DNA of 64,000 nucleotides from Klebsiella michiganensis (GCA_000963575.1 CP011077.1:1178001-1242000), one strand, 5' to 3'. Shown: positions 7,795-17,187, counted from the first letter of the stretch. Notes: a model not told the origin generated them from the sequence alone. A program made the numbers and translations.

Positions 7795-8598
7795 TCAGTA
7801 GCCAACTGCGTCCAGACGGAAGCTCTTCCCGCAGTTGCCCGGGTGTTTTTGCGGGGCAAAGGAGGCAGTTTGCAGCGGTTGGTTGATCTTATCTGCCAAC
7901 AGGGAGATCTGCATCTCCGTGAGGTAGCTGGGGTTGCCGTCGCAGGTGAGTTTGATAGCGTCCACTGCGTCGCTGCCCCAGGTTTGCTTCACGGCTTTGT
8001 TAAACGCTTTACGCGTCACAACCTGGCCGTAGTTCTGAGCCAGAAACTGGCCAAAGGCGCTTTGTTTCACTTCTCCGTTCAGGCGTACCATCGTGCCGAA
8101 GTAATCGTCGGGGTTAAACCCAAAGCAGACGCCGTGTTTGGCGTACTCATAGCGTTCCAGGCAGGATTGCCCCCCGGCGCCGGGCATTACGCCCGCCAGC
8201 TTTGACGCCATTTCAACGGAAAGCCCGGTGTCCGGCGCGGCGCATTTGTTTGAGGCCCTGGCTTCAGCCATATTCGGTATCGGGCGGGTGGCGCAGCCGT
8301 AGCGCATCCAGCGTTTTTCATCGACGCCGCGCGAGGCGATAGATTTTGGCAGGCCCGGCCAGAGGCCGTGGACGGTCAGAAAAGCGCTTTTATCCGCCTG
8401 TTCCTGTTGGGCTTTGCACTCCGCGGGTTCGTTGCGATTGCGGTCGTGCATGCTCTGACAGAAGCCGGTTTGCCAGGAGAGCGCTAACACGTAGCGATCA
8501 AAATCCCCGTACTGGCTGGGTTGAAGGGCGTCGGCAAAAGCCACAGGGCTGAGGAAAAGCGGGGTGCAAAGCAGTAAATATCGCGGTGTGAAATTCAT
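7795..8598 (-). CDS. rna: Ribonuclease I, periplasmic, T2 family
   Basis: 267 residues, matching E. coli RNase I. A signal peptide covers about residues 1-22 (cleavage after AFA). Both T2-family active-site segments are present: FLTVHGLWPGLP with the catalytic His, and RYEYAKHGVC with the Glu/Lys/His set. Cysteines suited to disulfides occur throughout. The enzyme degrades RNA non-specifically in the periplasm to 2',3'-cyclic phosphates. As in E. coli it follows rnk in map order, although here the permease and two small genes lie between them, and the citrate operon normally between rna and dcuC is absent. Confidence 0.95.
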   Translation of the reverse strand: MNFTPRYLLLCTPLFLSPVAFADALQPSQYGDFDRYVLALSWQTGFCQSMHDRNRNEPAECKAQQEQADKSAFLTVHGLWPGLPKSIASRGVDEKRWMRYGCATRPIPNMAEARASNKCAAPDTGLSVEMASKLAGVMPGAGGQSCLERYEYAKHGVCFGFNPDDYFGTMVRLNGEVKQSAFGQFLAQNYGQVVTRKAFNKAVKQTWGSDAVDAIKLTCDGNPSYLTEMQISLLADKINQPLQTASFAPQKHPGNCGKSFRLDAVGY

Positions 8599-8642
8599 CG
8601 TTATTCTCTTATCTGTCCTGGAGGCGGGCTTATTATAGGCAT

Positions 8643-8669
8643 AAAAAAAGCGCCTGTTGCAGGCGCTTG
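8643..8669 (-). terminator. Rho-independent terminator after dcuC
   Basis: Read on the minus strand: AAGCGCCTG, CAA, CAGGCGCTT, then TTTTT. Stem of about 9 bp with a short loop, placed 20 bases after the dcuC stop codon. Confidence 0.88.
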
Positions 8670-8688
8670 AAACGATGATGCCTGCCTG

Positions 8689-10065
8689 TTAGTGAACGAT
8701 CGCTGCGGCAGGGACCAGAATCTCCGTGGCGATAATCACCACAATAAGGCCGACGGCCACCGGCACGGAAGTGCGCTTCACGACTTCGAAAGGCGAAATT
8801 TTTGCCATCCCGGCAACGGCTACCACGACACCGGAAACCGGAGAAATGGTGCGGCCCAGGTTTGAAGCCTGCAGCATCGGAATGGTCAGGTAAGCCGGGT
8901 TAATTCCGGAAGAGTGAGCCAGTTTTGGGATCATTTCGACAAAGGCATAGAACGGCGCGTTACCGGAGCCGGTGGTCATGGCCGCCAGCATGGTCAGCAC
9001 CACCAACACCAGCATCAGAATAATGCTCGCCGAGCCAAACGAGGTGGCAATGGAAATCAGGCTTTGAATAAAGCCGATGGTGCTTAACCCTTGGGCAAAT
9101 ACGCCGGCGGCAACCAGCAACATCACCACATTGGCAAAGGCGTCCGCCATGCCGCGGTAGCACACTTCCATCCCGGAGAAGACGTGCTGCGTATTGAAGC
9201 TGCGGAAAAACTCAATCAGGGCGGCAATCAAAATACATATCACCAGGATGGTAATGATATGCAGCTGCGGGCCCCATTTGCCGTCGAAAATCAGCACGCC
9301 GACGATCGGCGTAAACGGCAGGATGGCGTAGAAAGAGGGCGCAGAAGTCTGGATTTCACTCACGTCCAGCATTTCATGGTTGATGTGCTCTTTCTTGTCG
9401 AGGTAGCGCTGCCAGAAGAAGTGCGCAATGGCCATGCTGATGATGGCGGCGATGGAGATAGGAATGGTCGTTTTAAAGGCAAAATCCACCAGCGACATTT
9501 CAGAGGCCTGAGCTGCCAGCACCACGTCCCCGGAAGTAGGCGCCAGAATAATCGCCGCCGGAGAGGCACAGATGGCCGCTGCAGCGCCACGACTGATGCC
9601 GACGTTGACCATGACCGGGAACAGCGTCGCCATTAACAGCACGCCAAGCCCGGTTGCCGAAGATACCGCCAGCGACATCAGGCAGGCGACGAAGTAGGCC
9701 GCAATCATCAGAAGGTAAGGCGAGTTAATGAATTTCAGTGGCTTAGAGGCCAGCTTGACCACCACATCGTTGGCGCCGATGTGGGTCATGTAGGCCGCAA
9801 AACCGCAGAGCATCATGATCATCATGCCCAGATCGCCGCCGCGGCTCATCAGCAGGATTTTGACGTATTCAAAAATGTCCGTAGCGGTGTAGCCGGTGCT
9901 CTCCGCGCTGGCGGGCAGCACTTTATGCCCCATCAGCGCACTGACGATAAGTAACAACAACCCGCCGACGAACAGCACGCCGGTGGCTGAGTAGCCTTTG
10001 ATGATGTAGCGGGCAACGCCCACAATCACCACTACCCCAATAATAAGTTCCAGAATGGTAAGCAT
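8689..10065 (-). CDS. dcuC: Anaerobic C4-dicarboxylate transporter DcuC
   Basis: 458 residues, hydrophobic throughout, about 12 or more TM helices. It is very close to E. coli DcuC (461 residues): ARYIIKGYSATGVLFVGGLL near the N-terminus, the conserved SSATGLGVLLMATLFPVMVN and SPAAIILAPTSGDVVLAAQA in the middle, and LGRTISPVSGVVVAVAGMAK near the end. DcuC mainly exports succinate during fermentation and can exchange C4-dicarboxylates in the inner membrane. An FNR-type box lies 144 bases upstream, fitting anaerobic induction. Confidence 0.96.
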   Translation of the reverse strand: MLTILELIIGVVVIVGVARYIIKGYSATGVLFVGGLLLLIVSALMGHKVLPASAESTGYTATDIFEYVKILLMSRGGDLGMMIMMLCGFAAYMTHIGANDVVVKLASKPLKFINSPYLLMIAAYFVACLMSLAVSSATGLGVLLMATLFPVMVNVGISRGAAAAICASPAAIILAPTSGDVVLAAQASEMSLVDFAFKTTIPISIAAIISMAIAHFFWQRYLDKKEHINHEMLDVSEIQTSAPSFYAILPFTPIVGVLIFDGKWGPQLHIITILVICILIAALIEFFRSFNTQHVFSGMEVCYRGMADAFANVVMLLVAAGVFAQGLSTIGFIQSLISIATSFGSASIILMLVLVVLTMLAAMTTGSGNAPFYAFVEMIPKLAHSSGINPAYLTIPMLQASNLGRTISPVSGVVVAVAGMAKISPFEVVKRTSVPVAVGLIVVIIATEILVPAAAIVH

Positions 10066-10208
10066 GATATCCCCTGATACGTTAAGGCGCTCTTCGGCGT
10101 CCTCACGCTGGCGGCTAAAAGTGGTTTTCTCTCAGAAAATTAAAATAGTGATTTTTTACAGTCGGCTGTAAAGGGCTAAGAATTTGCCTCAGAACCCGTT
10201 TGGAGTTT

Positions 10209-10222
10209 CTGATGAGCATCAA
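10209..10222 (-). promoter_or_regulatory. FNR-type binding site upstream of dcuC
   Basis: The minus strand reads TTGATGCTCATCAG, one mismatch from the FNR consensus TTGAT-N4-ATCAA. It is in the dcuC upstream region, and dcuC is FNR-activated in E. coli. Confidence 0.65.
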
Positions 10223-10473
10223 TTTTCGTTGCAACGGATCAACTTTAGGCAAAGCTTTTGTTAGCTGCATTACGTTTACCGTCGCGGCTGATAAAAAATA
10301 AGGCATAAAAATCGTGCGGATTTTGGCGGTAAAAACGACGATTTGTTATGTGAAAACAATGATTACTTTGCTGGATTGTTAACAAGTGGCTTTTTCGTAA
10401 AGCAGTTAAAAAAAACTTTTAAACGCCACAGGCTGCCGCCTATACTGCCGATCTCTTTTATGTCGGGGTTTTT
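10223..10473. other. Divergent intergenic region between dcuC and the cus operon
   Basis: AT-rich and without a convincing gene. It must hold the promoters of the divergent dcuC and copper operons. I looked for a CueR-type (ACCTTGCC-N4-GGCAAGGT) or CusR-type (AAAATGACAA-N2-TTGTCATTTT) palindrome and saw neither. Confidence 0.5.
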
Positions 10474-10887
10474 ATGCTGCACACCTCCCTCTGGTCGACA
10501 AGCCGCTGGCGCTTTATCAGGAAGCATCTTTTGATGCTGCTGTTGGCGTTGGGCTGGTTTTTTGTCAACAGTCAGGTGGCGATAGCATCTTACGATTGCC
10601 CGGTTGAAATGACGGCTGGCCCAATGGCAGCCCCGCATAGCGACACCATGCAGATGCCTGATAAGGCTATGCAGGCGAAACTCAGCAACCCGCTGTGTGA
10701 AAAACACTGCGTGCCGGACGTCATGCAAAAAGACAACGGGCACAGTTCGCTGGTGGCGCTGCCGGTTGCCGATACCCTCGCGCTGGTCTCGCCTCAGTGT
10801 TCCGCGGCCGTTGAATCCGCCCCTTACCTTACTCCTCCCACAACAGGACCGCCGGCAACCATTCGTTTTTGCCGCTTTAGAGAATAA
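10474..10887 (+). CDS. Small Cys/Met-containing membrane or periplasmic protein leading the copper operon
   Basis: 137 residues. A basic N-terminus and a hydrophobic segment (about 16-39, HLLMLLLALGWFFVNSQVAI) give a signal or anchor. The rest has possible metal ligands: CPVEMTAGPM, MQMPDKAMQA, CEKHC, and the tail PPTTGPPATIRFCRFRE. This pattern resembles the poorly described small proteins (CopL or DUF2946-like) found upstream of copper-resistance genes, but I am not sure of the family. It lies 66 bases before cusF on the same strand, so a role in copper handling is inferred from context. Confidence 0.65.
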   Translation: MLHTSLWSTSRWRFIRKHLLMLLLALGWFFVNSQVAIASYDCPVEMTAGPMAAPHSDTMQMPDKAMQAKLSNPLCEKHCVPDVMQKDNGHSSLVALPVADTLALVSPQCSAAVESAPYLTPPTTGPPATIRFCRFRE

Positions 10888-10953
10888 CTCCAGCACCGTC
10901 AATGCATTGGGGCTTTGCCCATTCCCTTTTTGACTGTGTTTTGGAGATAAATC

Positions 10954-11331
10954 ATGTTTAACGCTATTCGTTCTGCTGCCGCCTGTGCGCTGCTTGTTGT
11001 TGCCGCTTTCCCTGCTTTTTCCGCTGAAACTTCCCACGATATGTCCTCCATGAAGGGGATGTCTGATATGCCTGGTATGGCGATGTCTTCTCAGGCTTCA
11101 CCCTCTGCTCAGGTTTATAAAACCGAAGGCGTAGTGAAGAAAATCACCGCCGATACAGTGTCTATTGCCCATCACCCCGTCGCCGAGCTTGGCTGGCCAG
11201 CCATGACCATGACGTTCGCTTTGCCGAAGGACGGTTCACTGCCTGCGTTAGCGGTGGGAGAGAAGATTGCTTTCTCATTCGCCCAGCATGCAGCCGGGTA
11301 CCAGTTGGTTTCCGCCACCCCGCTGAAATAA
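10954..11331 (+). CDS. cusF: Periplasmic copper/silver chaperone CusF
   Basis: 125 residues. Signal peptide about 1-24, then a Met/His-rich linker (residues 28-44, HDMSSMKGMSDMPGMAM), then a CusF beta-barrel domain. The copper site is visible as His74, Trp81, Met84 and Met86 in HHPVAELGWPAMTMTFAL, matching the His/Trp/Met/Met site of E. coli CusF. CusF carries Cu(I) or Ag(I) to the CusCBA pump. GGAGATAA lies before the start. The Met-rich linker may be a second, looser metal site. Confidence 0.9.
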   Translation: MFNAIRSAAACALLVVAAFPAFSAETSHDMSSMKGMSDMPGMAMSSQASPSAQVYKTEGVVKKITADTVSIAHHPVAELGWPAMTMTFALPKDGSLPALAVGEKIAFSFAQHAAGYQLVSATPLK

Positions 11332-11342
11332 CCGAGGTTGCC

Positions 11343-12596
11343 ATGAAACGACACACCCTGAGCCTCTGGCTTGGCGGGGTGCTGTTGACTGCGTCTGTCT
11401 CCGCCGCTCAGGCGGCGGAGCTCAGCCTGCAACAGACTCTGCTGGCCGCCGAGCACTATTCTGCGGCGCTGTCCGCCAACCGTAACCAGAGCGATGCCCT
11501 GAACGCGATGGCCGACTCTGCCCGGCAGTTGCCCGATCCAAAGCTGAAGTTTGGCATCGAAAACGTGCCGGTGCAGGGCAGTAATAACCATCGTTTTAGC
11601 CGCGACGGCATGACCATGCAGCGCATCGGCATCATGCAGGACTACGTCAGCGAAGAAAAACGCGATCGCAAAGCGGACACCATCCTGGCTCAGTCGGCCA
11701 GCAGCCAGGCGAAAGCCGAGGTGATTCGCGCCAATCTGCAACGCGACACCGCACAGGCATGGCTGGATCTTGCCTTATCTGAACGCGTGCTGACGGCCGC
11801 TCGTAAACTGGTGAGCGAAACCGAGCGGCAAATTGGCGTTCAGAAAGCCACCGTCGCCAGCGGCAGTTCACCCGCCTCTGGCGTAGTGGATATCCGCATG
11901 ACGCTGCTGACTATGCAGGACAAAGTTACGCTTGCCGAGCGCGATGTCACGCTGGCGCAGACGCGGTTGCTGCAGTTGACCGGCCAGACGGTAGATAGCG
12001 TGGTTGGCACGCTGCCCCGCTACCAGCGATTACCTGCCGATCCGGCGGTGCTTGAAGAAGGCGTGATGCAGCACCCGGAAGTGGTTGAGGCTGCCCGCGA
12101 AGCCGATGTGGCTCGCGCAAAGTCGGCGCAGTCTGCCGTGGCGGCTAAACCGGATGTTGGCATTGAGGTGTATTACGGCCGCCGGGCGGAAGGGTACGAC
12201 GATATGGCGGGGGTGATGTTCACCGTCGACTTACCTCTGTTTAAATCCCAGCGCCAGGATAAAGACTACTCCGCCGATGTTTCCCGTGCGATGGAAGCGA
12301 ACGATCAGCTGGCGCTGGCTCGCCGCGAGCGTATCGCCCTGGTTCACAGCCTGGTGGCGAATTATCAGGCTGCACAAAGCGTCTGGCAGCGTCAGCAGGA
12401 ACAAGCGCTGCCGCTTCAGCGCCAGCGTCTGTCTTTGCTGGAGTCTCAGTATCGTGCCGGGCAGTCCTCTCTGGCTGAACTGCTGGCCGCCCGCCGGGAT
12501 CTTCTGGACAGCGAACTGACCGCCAGCAGCGCGGAAAAAGCCGTGGCCACCAACTGGGCTGCCATCCGCTACCTCACGCCACAGGATGTAAACTAA
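11343..12596 (+). CDS. cusC: TolC-family outer-membrane factor of the copper RND pump (CusC position)
   Basis: 417 residues with a signal peptide (about 1-24, cleavage after AQA). Two outer-membrane-efflux repeats follow, rich in long helices with Gln, Ala and Arg (for example LAERDVTLAQTRLLQLTGQT and LLESQYRAGQSSLAELLAAR). It should form the trimeric outer-membrane channel of the CusCBA pump. Unlike E. coli CusC it has no lipobox Cys and is about 40 residues shorter, so it is closer to the CzcC/SilC-like group. The cusC symbol reflects operon position. Its stop overlaps the cusB start by one base. Confidence 0.85.
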   Translation: MKRHTLSLWLGGVLLTASVSAAQAAELSLQQTLLAAEHYSAALSANRNQSDALNAMADSARQLPDPKLKFGIENVPVQGSNNHRFSRDGMTMQRIGIMQDYVSEEKRDRKADTILAQSASSQAKAEVIRANLQRDTAQAWLDLALSERVLTAARKLVSETERQIGVQKATVASGSSPASGVVDIRMTLLTMQDKVTLAERDVTLAQTRLLQLTGQTVDSVVGTLPRYQRLPADPAVLEEGVMQHPEVVEAAREADVARAKSAQSAVAAKPDVGIEVYYGRRAEGYDDMAGVMFTVDLPLFKSQRQDKDYSADVSRAMEANDQLALARRERIALVHSLVANYQAAQSVWQRQQEQALPLQRQRLSLLESQYRAGQSSLAELLAARRDLLDSELTASSAEKAVATNWAAIRYLTPQDVN

Positions 12597-14062
12597 TGAA
12601 AAAATCACTCACTTTTTCCCTGCTGGCGGTGGCGGTCGTTACCGCGCTGGCCGCGGGATATTACGCCGGGAAGCAGCAAACCGCCCAGCAGAATGCCGAG
12701 GTTCAGCCCCAACAGGAAGGCGGCCGCAAAGTGCTTTACTGGTACGATCCTATGGTGCCGGGCCAGCGGTTCGACAAGCCGGGAAAATCGCCGTTTATGG
12801 ATATGGCGCTGGTGCCACGCTATGCGGATGAAGTGGCCAACGATGGCGGCGTGACGGTCAGCAGCCGGCAGCAGCAAAACCTGGGCATTAAGACGGCCAG
12901 CGTTGAGCGTAAGGCCCTGAGCGTGCCGTTCGCCGCTTTTGCCACCGTGACGCTGGACGAACGCAGCGTCCAGATAATCCCGGCCAGCGCTAACGGTATT
13001 GTGGAAACGCTGTATGTCAAAGCCCCGCAGCAGTACGTGAAGGCCGGAGAACCGCTGGCACAGCTTTGGTTCCCGGAATGGACCGCGGCGCAACAGGAGT
13101 TTCTGGCGGTACGCAAGCTGGGAGACAGCGCTTTAACCGCTGCGGCCAGAGAGCGACTGCAGCTGCAGTTTATGCCCGCCGAGGTCATTCGCCAGGTTGA
13201 GCGCAGCGGCAAGCCCCAAACCCGCGTTACCCTGCGCGCGAAGCTTGCCGGGTACGTGAATAAGCTGGAGGCGCGGGAAGGGCAGCAGGTGACCGCGAAC
13301 GCTCCGCTGTTCGAAGTGGCAAGCCTTGCGTCGGTGTGGATTGTGGTGGATTACCCGCAGTCGCAGGCTCAGGCATTGCAGCCGGGCAGCGAAATTGTCG
13401 CGACCGCAGACAGCTGGCCTGGGGAGGTATTCCACGGGCGGGTAAGCGAACTGCTGCCGAACCTCGAGACCACCACCCGCACGCTGAAGGCGCGCATTGT
13501 GCTGGATAATCCGCAAATGAAGCTCAAGCCCGGCATGTATCTCAGCGTGCATCTGGCGAATCAACAGCCTCACGCCGCCGTTCTGGCTGTACCCGAGGAG
13601 TCGCTGATTGAAACCGGAAGTCAAAGCCGCGTGCTGGTTGCCGAAGACGGCGGCCACTTCCGCCCGGTGAGCGTGGTGCCAGGCATCAGCGATAAAGGCT
13701 GGGTGGAAATTCGTTCCGGGCTGAATGAGGGGGAGAAAGTGGTCACTTCCGGCCAGTTCCTTATCGACTCAGAGGCGAGCCTGCGCAGCGCTTTGCCGGA
13801 GCCGGAAGGGCAGCCTAAAGCTCCGCCAGCAGCAACAACCTACGATGGAGAGGGCGTGGTCAAAGCGGTCAGTGCGGATGCTATTACAATTGCTCATCAT
13901 CCAATCCCCGCGCTGAACTGGGGGGCGATGGTCATGCCTTTTGCGCTGACATCGCCCACCGGCCTGAAGCCGGGCGATACGGTAATGTTCAGCTTTACGA
14001 TGGATGACGAACATGGGGCCGTTATCACTCACCTGATGCCAATGGCGGGGGCGCATAAATGA
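12596..14062 (+). CDS. cusB: RND periplasmic adaptor CusB with a C-terminal CusF domain
   Basis: 488 residues, about 80 longer than E. coli CusB. An N-terminal anchor or signal is followed by a metal-binding segment with Met53, Met68 and Met70 (DPMVPGQRFDKPG, FMDMALVPRY), spaced like the three copper-binding methionines of CusB. Then come the barrel-sandwich and beta-barrel adaptor domains (about 95-400). Residues from about 412 to the end form a complete CusF-like domain with His434/435, Trp442, Met445 and Met447 in HHPIPALNWGAMVMPF. Fusion of CusF to CusB is known in a few SilB-type proteins. Here a free CusF is encoded as well. The stop overlaps cusA (ATGA). Confidence 0.92.
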   Translation: MKKSLTFSLLAVAVVTALAAGYYAGKQQTAQQNAEVQPQQEGGRKVLYWYDPMVPGQRFDKPGKSPFMDMALVPRYADEVANDGGVTVSSRQQQNLGIKTASVERKALSVPFAAFATVTLDERSVQIIPASANGIVETLYVKAPQQYVKAGEPLAQLWFPEWTAAQQEFLAVRKLGDSALTAAARERLQLQFMPAEVIRQVERSGKPQTRVTLRAKLAGYVNKLEAREGQQVTANAPLFEVASLASVWIVVDYPQSQAQALQPGSEIVATADSWPGEVFHGRVSELLPNLETTTRTLKARIVLDNPQMKLKPGMYLSVHLANQQPHAAVLAVPEESLIETGSQSRVLVAEDGGHFRPVSVVPGISDKGWVEIRSGLNEGEKVVTSGQFLIDSEASLRSALPEPEGQPKAPPAATTYDGEGVVKAVSADAITIAHHPIPALNWGAMVMPFALTSPTGLKPGDTVMFSFTMDDEHGAVITHLMPMAGAHK

Positions 14063-17000
14063 TTGCCGCCGTTATTCGCTGGTCGCTTAAAAATCGTCTG
14101 CTGGTGGTGCTGGCCGCCATTATTATGGCGGCGTGGGGGCTGTGGTCGTTGCAAAAGGCCCCGCTGGATGCGCTGCCAGATCTCTCTGATGTGCAGGTGA
14201 TTGTGCGGGTCAGCTATCCGGGCAAAGCGCCGCAAATCGTTGAGGACCAGGTCACGTATCCGCTGACCACCACTATGCTGTCCGTCCCGGGCGCTAAAAC
14301 GGTGCGTGGTTTCTCCATGTTTGGCGATTCCTATGTCTACATTCTGTTCGATGACGGGACCGATCCTTACTGGGCGCGTTCCCGGGTGCTCGAATACCTG
14401 AGCCAGGTACAATCTCAACTACCGCCGGAAGCCAAAGCCTCGCTGGGGCCGGATGCTACCGGAGTTGGCTGGGTGTATGAATATGCGCTGGTGGACAGAA
14501 CCGGGAAACACAGCCTGGCCGATCTGCGGGCCCTCCAGGACTGGACGCTGAAGTTTGAGCTGAAAACCGTGCCTAACGTCTCCGAAGTGGCAAGCGTAGG
14601 CGGCATGGTGCGCCAGTACCAGATTGTGCTCGACCCGGAGCGCATGAAGGCGCTGAATATCACCCATGAACAAGTCATCAATGCGGTAAAAAATGCCAAT
14701 CAGGAAGGGGGCGGGTCGGTGCTCGAAATGGGAGAGGCCGAGTACATGGTGCGTACTTCTGGCTATCTCAAAAACCTGGATGACTTTAAGCAGGTCGCGA
14801 TCGCCAGCCGCGACGGCGTGCCGGTGCTGCTTTCCGATGTTGCTTCCATCAGGCTGGGGCCGGAAATCCGCCGGGGCGTCGCCGAGTTTAACGGGGAAGG
14901 CGAAGTCGCGGGCGGCATAATCGTGATGCGCTATGGCAAAAACGCGCTTGAAACGATTAACGCGGTGAAAGAGAAACTGGCCCAGCTACAGAAAAGTTTG
15001 CCGGCGGGCGTTGAAATTGTGCCGGTCTACGATCGCTCTCACCTTATTGAAAACGCAATTGAAACGCTTTCCCACAAGCTGCTGGAAGAGTTTATCGTTG
15101 TTGCCATTATTTGTTCGTTGTTCCTGTTCCACTTCCGCTCCGCGCTGGTGGCGATCATTACTTTGCCGCTGGGTATTCTGGGGGCGTTTATCGTCATGCA
15201 TTACCAGGGCGTGAATGCCAATATTATGTCGCTGGGCGGAATCGCGATAGCCATTGGCGCGATGGTTGATGCGGCGATAGTGATGATTGAAAACATGCAC
15301 AAGGTGCTGGAGCAGTGGCGGCACGATCATCCGGGAGAACAGCCGCGCGGCGAGGATTACTGGCAAATATCCCAACAGGCGGCGGTAGAAGTGGGGCCGG
15401 CGCTGTTTTGTAGCTTGCTGATTATCACCCTGTCGTTTATTCCAGTTTTCTCTCTTGAGGCGCAGGAGGGGAGAATGTTTTCGCCGCTGGCTTTCACCAA
15501 AACCTATTCGATGGCGGTGGCCGCGGGGCTGGGGATAACGCTGGTACCGGTGCTGATGGGCTGGTTCATTCGTGGCAAGATCCCCGATGAAAAGGCCAAC
15601 CCGATTAACCGCTGGCTGATTGCGGCCTACGAACCCATTTTGGAAAAGGTGCTCGACAGGCCGAGGACAACGCTTGCGGTAGCCGGCGTGCTGTTAGTGG
15701 CTACGCTGTGGCCGCTGAGCAAACTGGGCAGTGAGTTTATGCCGCCGCTGGATGAGGGGGATCTGCTGTATATGCCGTCGACGCTGCCGGGGATCTCGAC
15801 GCGTGAGGCAGGGCGGCTGCTGCAACAGACCGATCGTCTGATCAAAACCGTGCCGGAAGTTGAAACCGTTTTTGGTAAAGCCGGACGCGCCGAAACGGCC
15901 ACCGATCCTGCGCCGCTAACGATGATAGAAACCACCATTCGCTTTAAGCCGCGCGACCAGTGGCGGCCGGGAATGACGATGGACAAGCTGGTGAACGAAC
16001 TGGACAACGTGGTGAAGGTGCCGGGCATTGCCAACGTGTGGGTGCCGCCTATCCGTAACCGGCTGGACATGCTGGCCACCGGGATCAAAAGCCCGGTTGG
16101 GATCAAGGTGAACGGCAATAATATTGCCGCCATCGAGTCGGTGGCCGAGCAGATTGAGCATGTGGTGAGGCAGGTGCCTGGGGTGACGTCTGCGCTGGCT
16201 GAGCGCCTGGGCGGCGGGCGCTATGTGGATATCGACATCGATAGACGTAAAGCGGCGCGCTATGGGGTTTCGGTTAAAGAGCTGCAGTCGCTGGTTGCCA
16301 CGGTTATCGGAGGGGAAAACATCGGTGAAACCATTGAAGGACGCGAGCGTTTTCCTATAAATGTGCGCTATCCGCGTGAACTGCGCGACAACGTGCAGAA
16401 ATTGCGCGATTTACCGGTTATTACCTCAAACGGCAGTCAGGTGGCGCTTTCTGAACTGGCAAATATTGCGATTACAGAGGGACCGCCGATGCTGAAAAGT
16501 GAAAATGCGCGTCTTTCAAACTGGATTTATGTCGATCTGCGTGGCCGTGATTTGAAATCCGCCGTTGAGGATATGCAGCGTGCCGTGGCCGAGCAGGTGA
16601 AATTACCTGAAGGCGTTTCCCTTTCCTGGTCAGGGCAGTTTGAATACCTGGATCGCGCGACGGCGAAATTAAAAATCGTCCTGCCTTTTACCTTGTTAAT
16701 CATATTTGTACTGTTATATGTCACCTTCTCACGAGTAAAGGATGCGCTATTAATTATGGGGACTTTACCGTTCTCATTAATTGGCGGCGTGTGGCTGCTC
16801 TATCTGTTGGGATATAACCTGTCGGTTGCCGGAGCCGTTGGTTTTATTGCCCTGGCAGGGGTTGCGGCTGAATTTGGTGTGATCATGGTGCTTTATTTAA
16901 ATCAGGCGCTTACCAGGCATCAAAAAACCGATGACGTGCAGGATGATGGCATACTGCGGCGTGCTATTCATGAGGGCGCTGTGCTGCGCGTCAGGCCAAA

Positions 17001-17178
17001 GGTGATGACGGTTGCCACCATTATGGCGGGTTTGCTGCCGATTATGTGGGGCAATGGTACCGGATCAGAGGTGATGCGGCGAATTGCCGCGCCGATGATT
17101 GGGGGAATGGTGACGGCGCCGCTGCTGTCGATGTTGGTTATCCCGGCGGTATATATGCTTATCAAAAAACGGAAATAA
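14059..17178 (+). CDS. cusA: Cu(I)/Ag(I) RND efflux pump CusA
   Basis: 1039 residues, heavy-metal RND family. Twelve TM helices are expected, with large periplasmic loops after TM1 and TM7. The copper-binding methionine triad of CusA is present at Met572 (LLYMPSTLPGIS), Met622 (APLTMIETTIRF) and Met671 (LDMLATGIKSP), which identifies a Cu/Ag pump rather than a Zn/Co/Cd one. It takes metal from CusF/CusB and expels it through the TolC-type channel, driven by protons. It is the last gene of the operon. No cusRS two-component genes are in the window. Confidence 0.95.
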   Translation: MIAAVIRWSLKNRLLVVLAAIIMAAWGLWSLQKAPLDALPDLSDVQVIVRVSYPGKAPQIVEDQVTYPLTTTMLSVPGAKTVRGFSMFGDSYVYILFDDGTDPYWARSRVLEYLSQVQSQLPPEAKASLGPDATGVGWVYEYALVDRTGKHSLADLRALQDWTLKFELKTVPNVSEVASVGGMVRQYQIVLDPERMKALNITHEQVINAVKNANQEGGGSVLEMGEAEYMVRTSGYLKNLDDFKQVAIASRDGVPVLLSDVASIRLGPEIRRGVAEFNGEGEVAGGIIVMRYGKNALETINAVKEKLAQLQKSLPAGVEIVPVYDRSHLIENAIETLSHKLLEEFIVVAIICSLFLFHFRSALVAIITLPLGILGAFIVMHYQGVNANIMSLGGIAIAIGAMVDAAIVMIENMHKVLEQWRHDHPGEQPRGEDYWQISQQAAVEVGPALFCSLLIITLSFIPVFSLEAQEGRMFSPLAFTKTYSMAVAAGLGITLVPVLMGWFIRGKIPDEKANPINRWLIAAYEPILEKVLDRPRTTLAVAGVLLVATLWPLSKLGSEFMPPLDEGDLLYMPSTLPGISTREAGRLLQQTDRLIKTVPEVETVFGKAGRAETATDPAPLTMIETTIRFKPRDQWRPGMTMDKLVNELDNVVKVPGIANVWVPPIRNRLDMLATGIKSPVGIKVNGNNIAAIESVAEQIEHVVRQVPGVTSALAERLGGGRYVDIDIDRRKAARYGVSVKELQSLVATVIGGENIGETIEGRERFPINVRYPRELRDNVQKLRDLPVITSNGSQVALSELANIAITEGPPMLKSENARLSNWIYVDLRGRDLKSAVEDMQRAVAEQVKLPEGVSLSWSGQFEYLDRATAKLKIVLPFTLLIIFVLLYVTFSRVKDALLIMGTLPFSLIGGVWLLYLLGYNLSVAGAVGFIALAGVAAEFGVIMVLYLNQALTRHQKTDDVQDDGILRRAIHEGAVLRVRPKVMTVATIMAGLLPIMWGNGTGSEVMRRIAAPMIGGMVTAPLLSMLVIPAVYMLIKKRK

Positions 17179-17187
17179 GTTCCATCG

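Noticed and set aside
10115..10306. 63-codon frame upstream of dcuC
   Set aside because: It overlaps the FNR box and promoter region and has no ribosome site.
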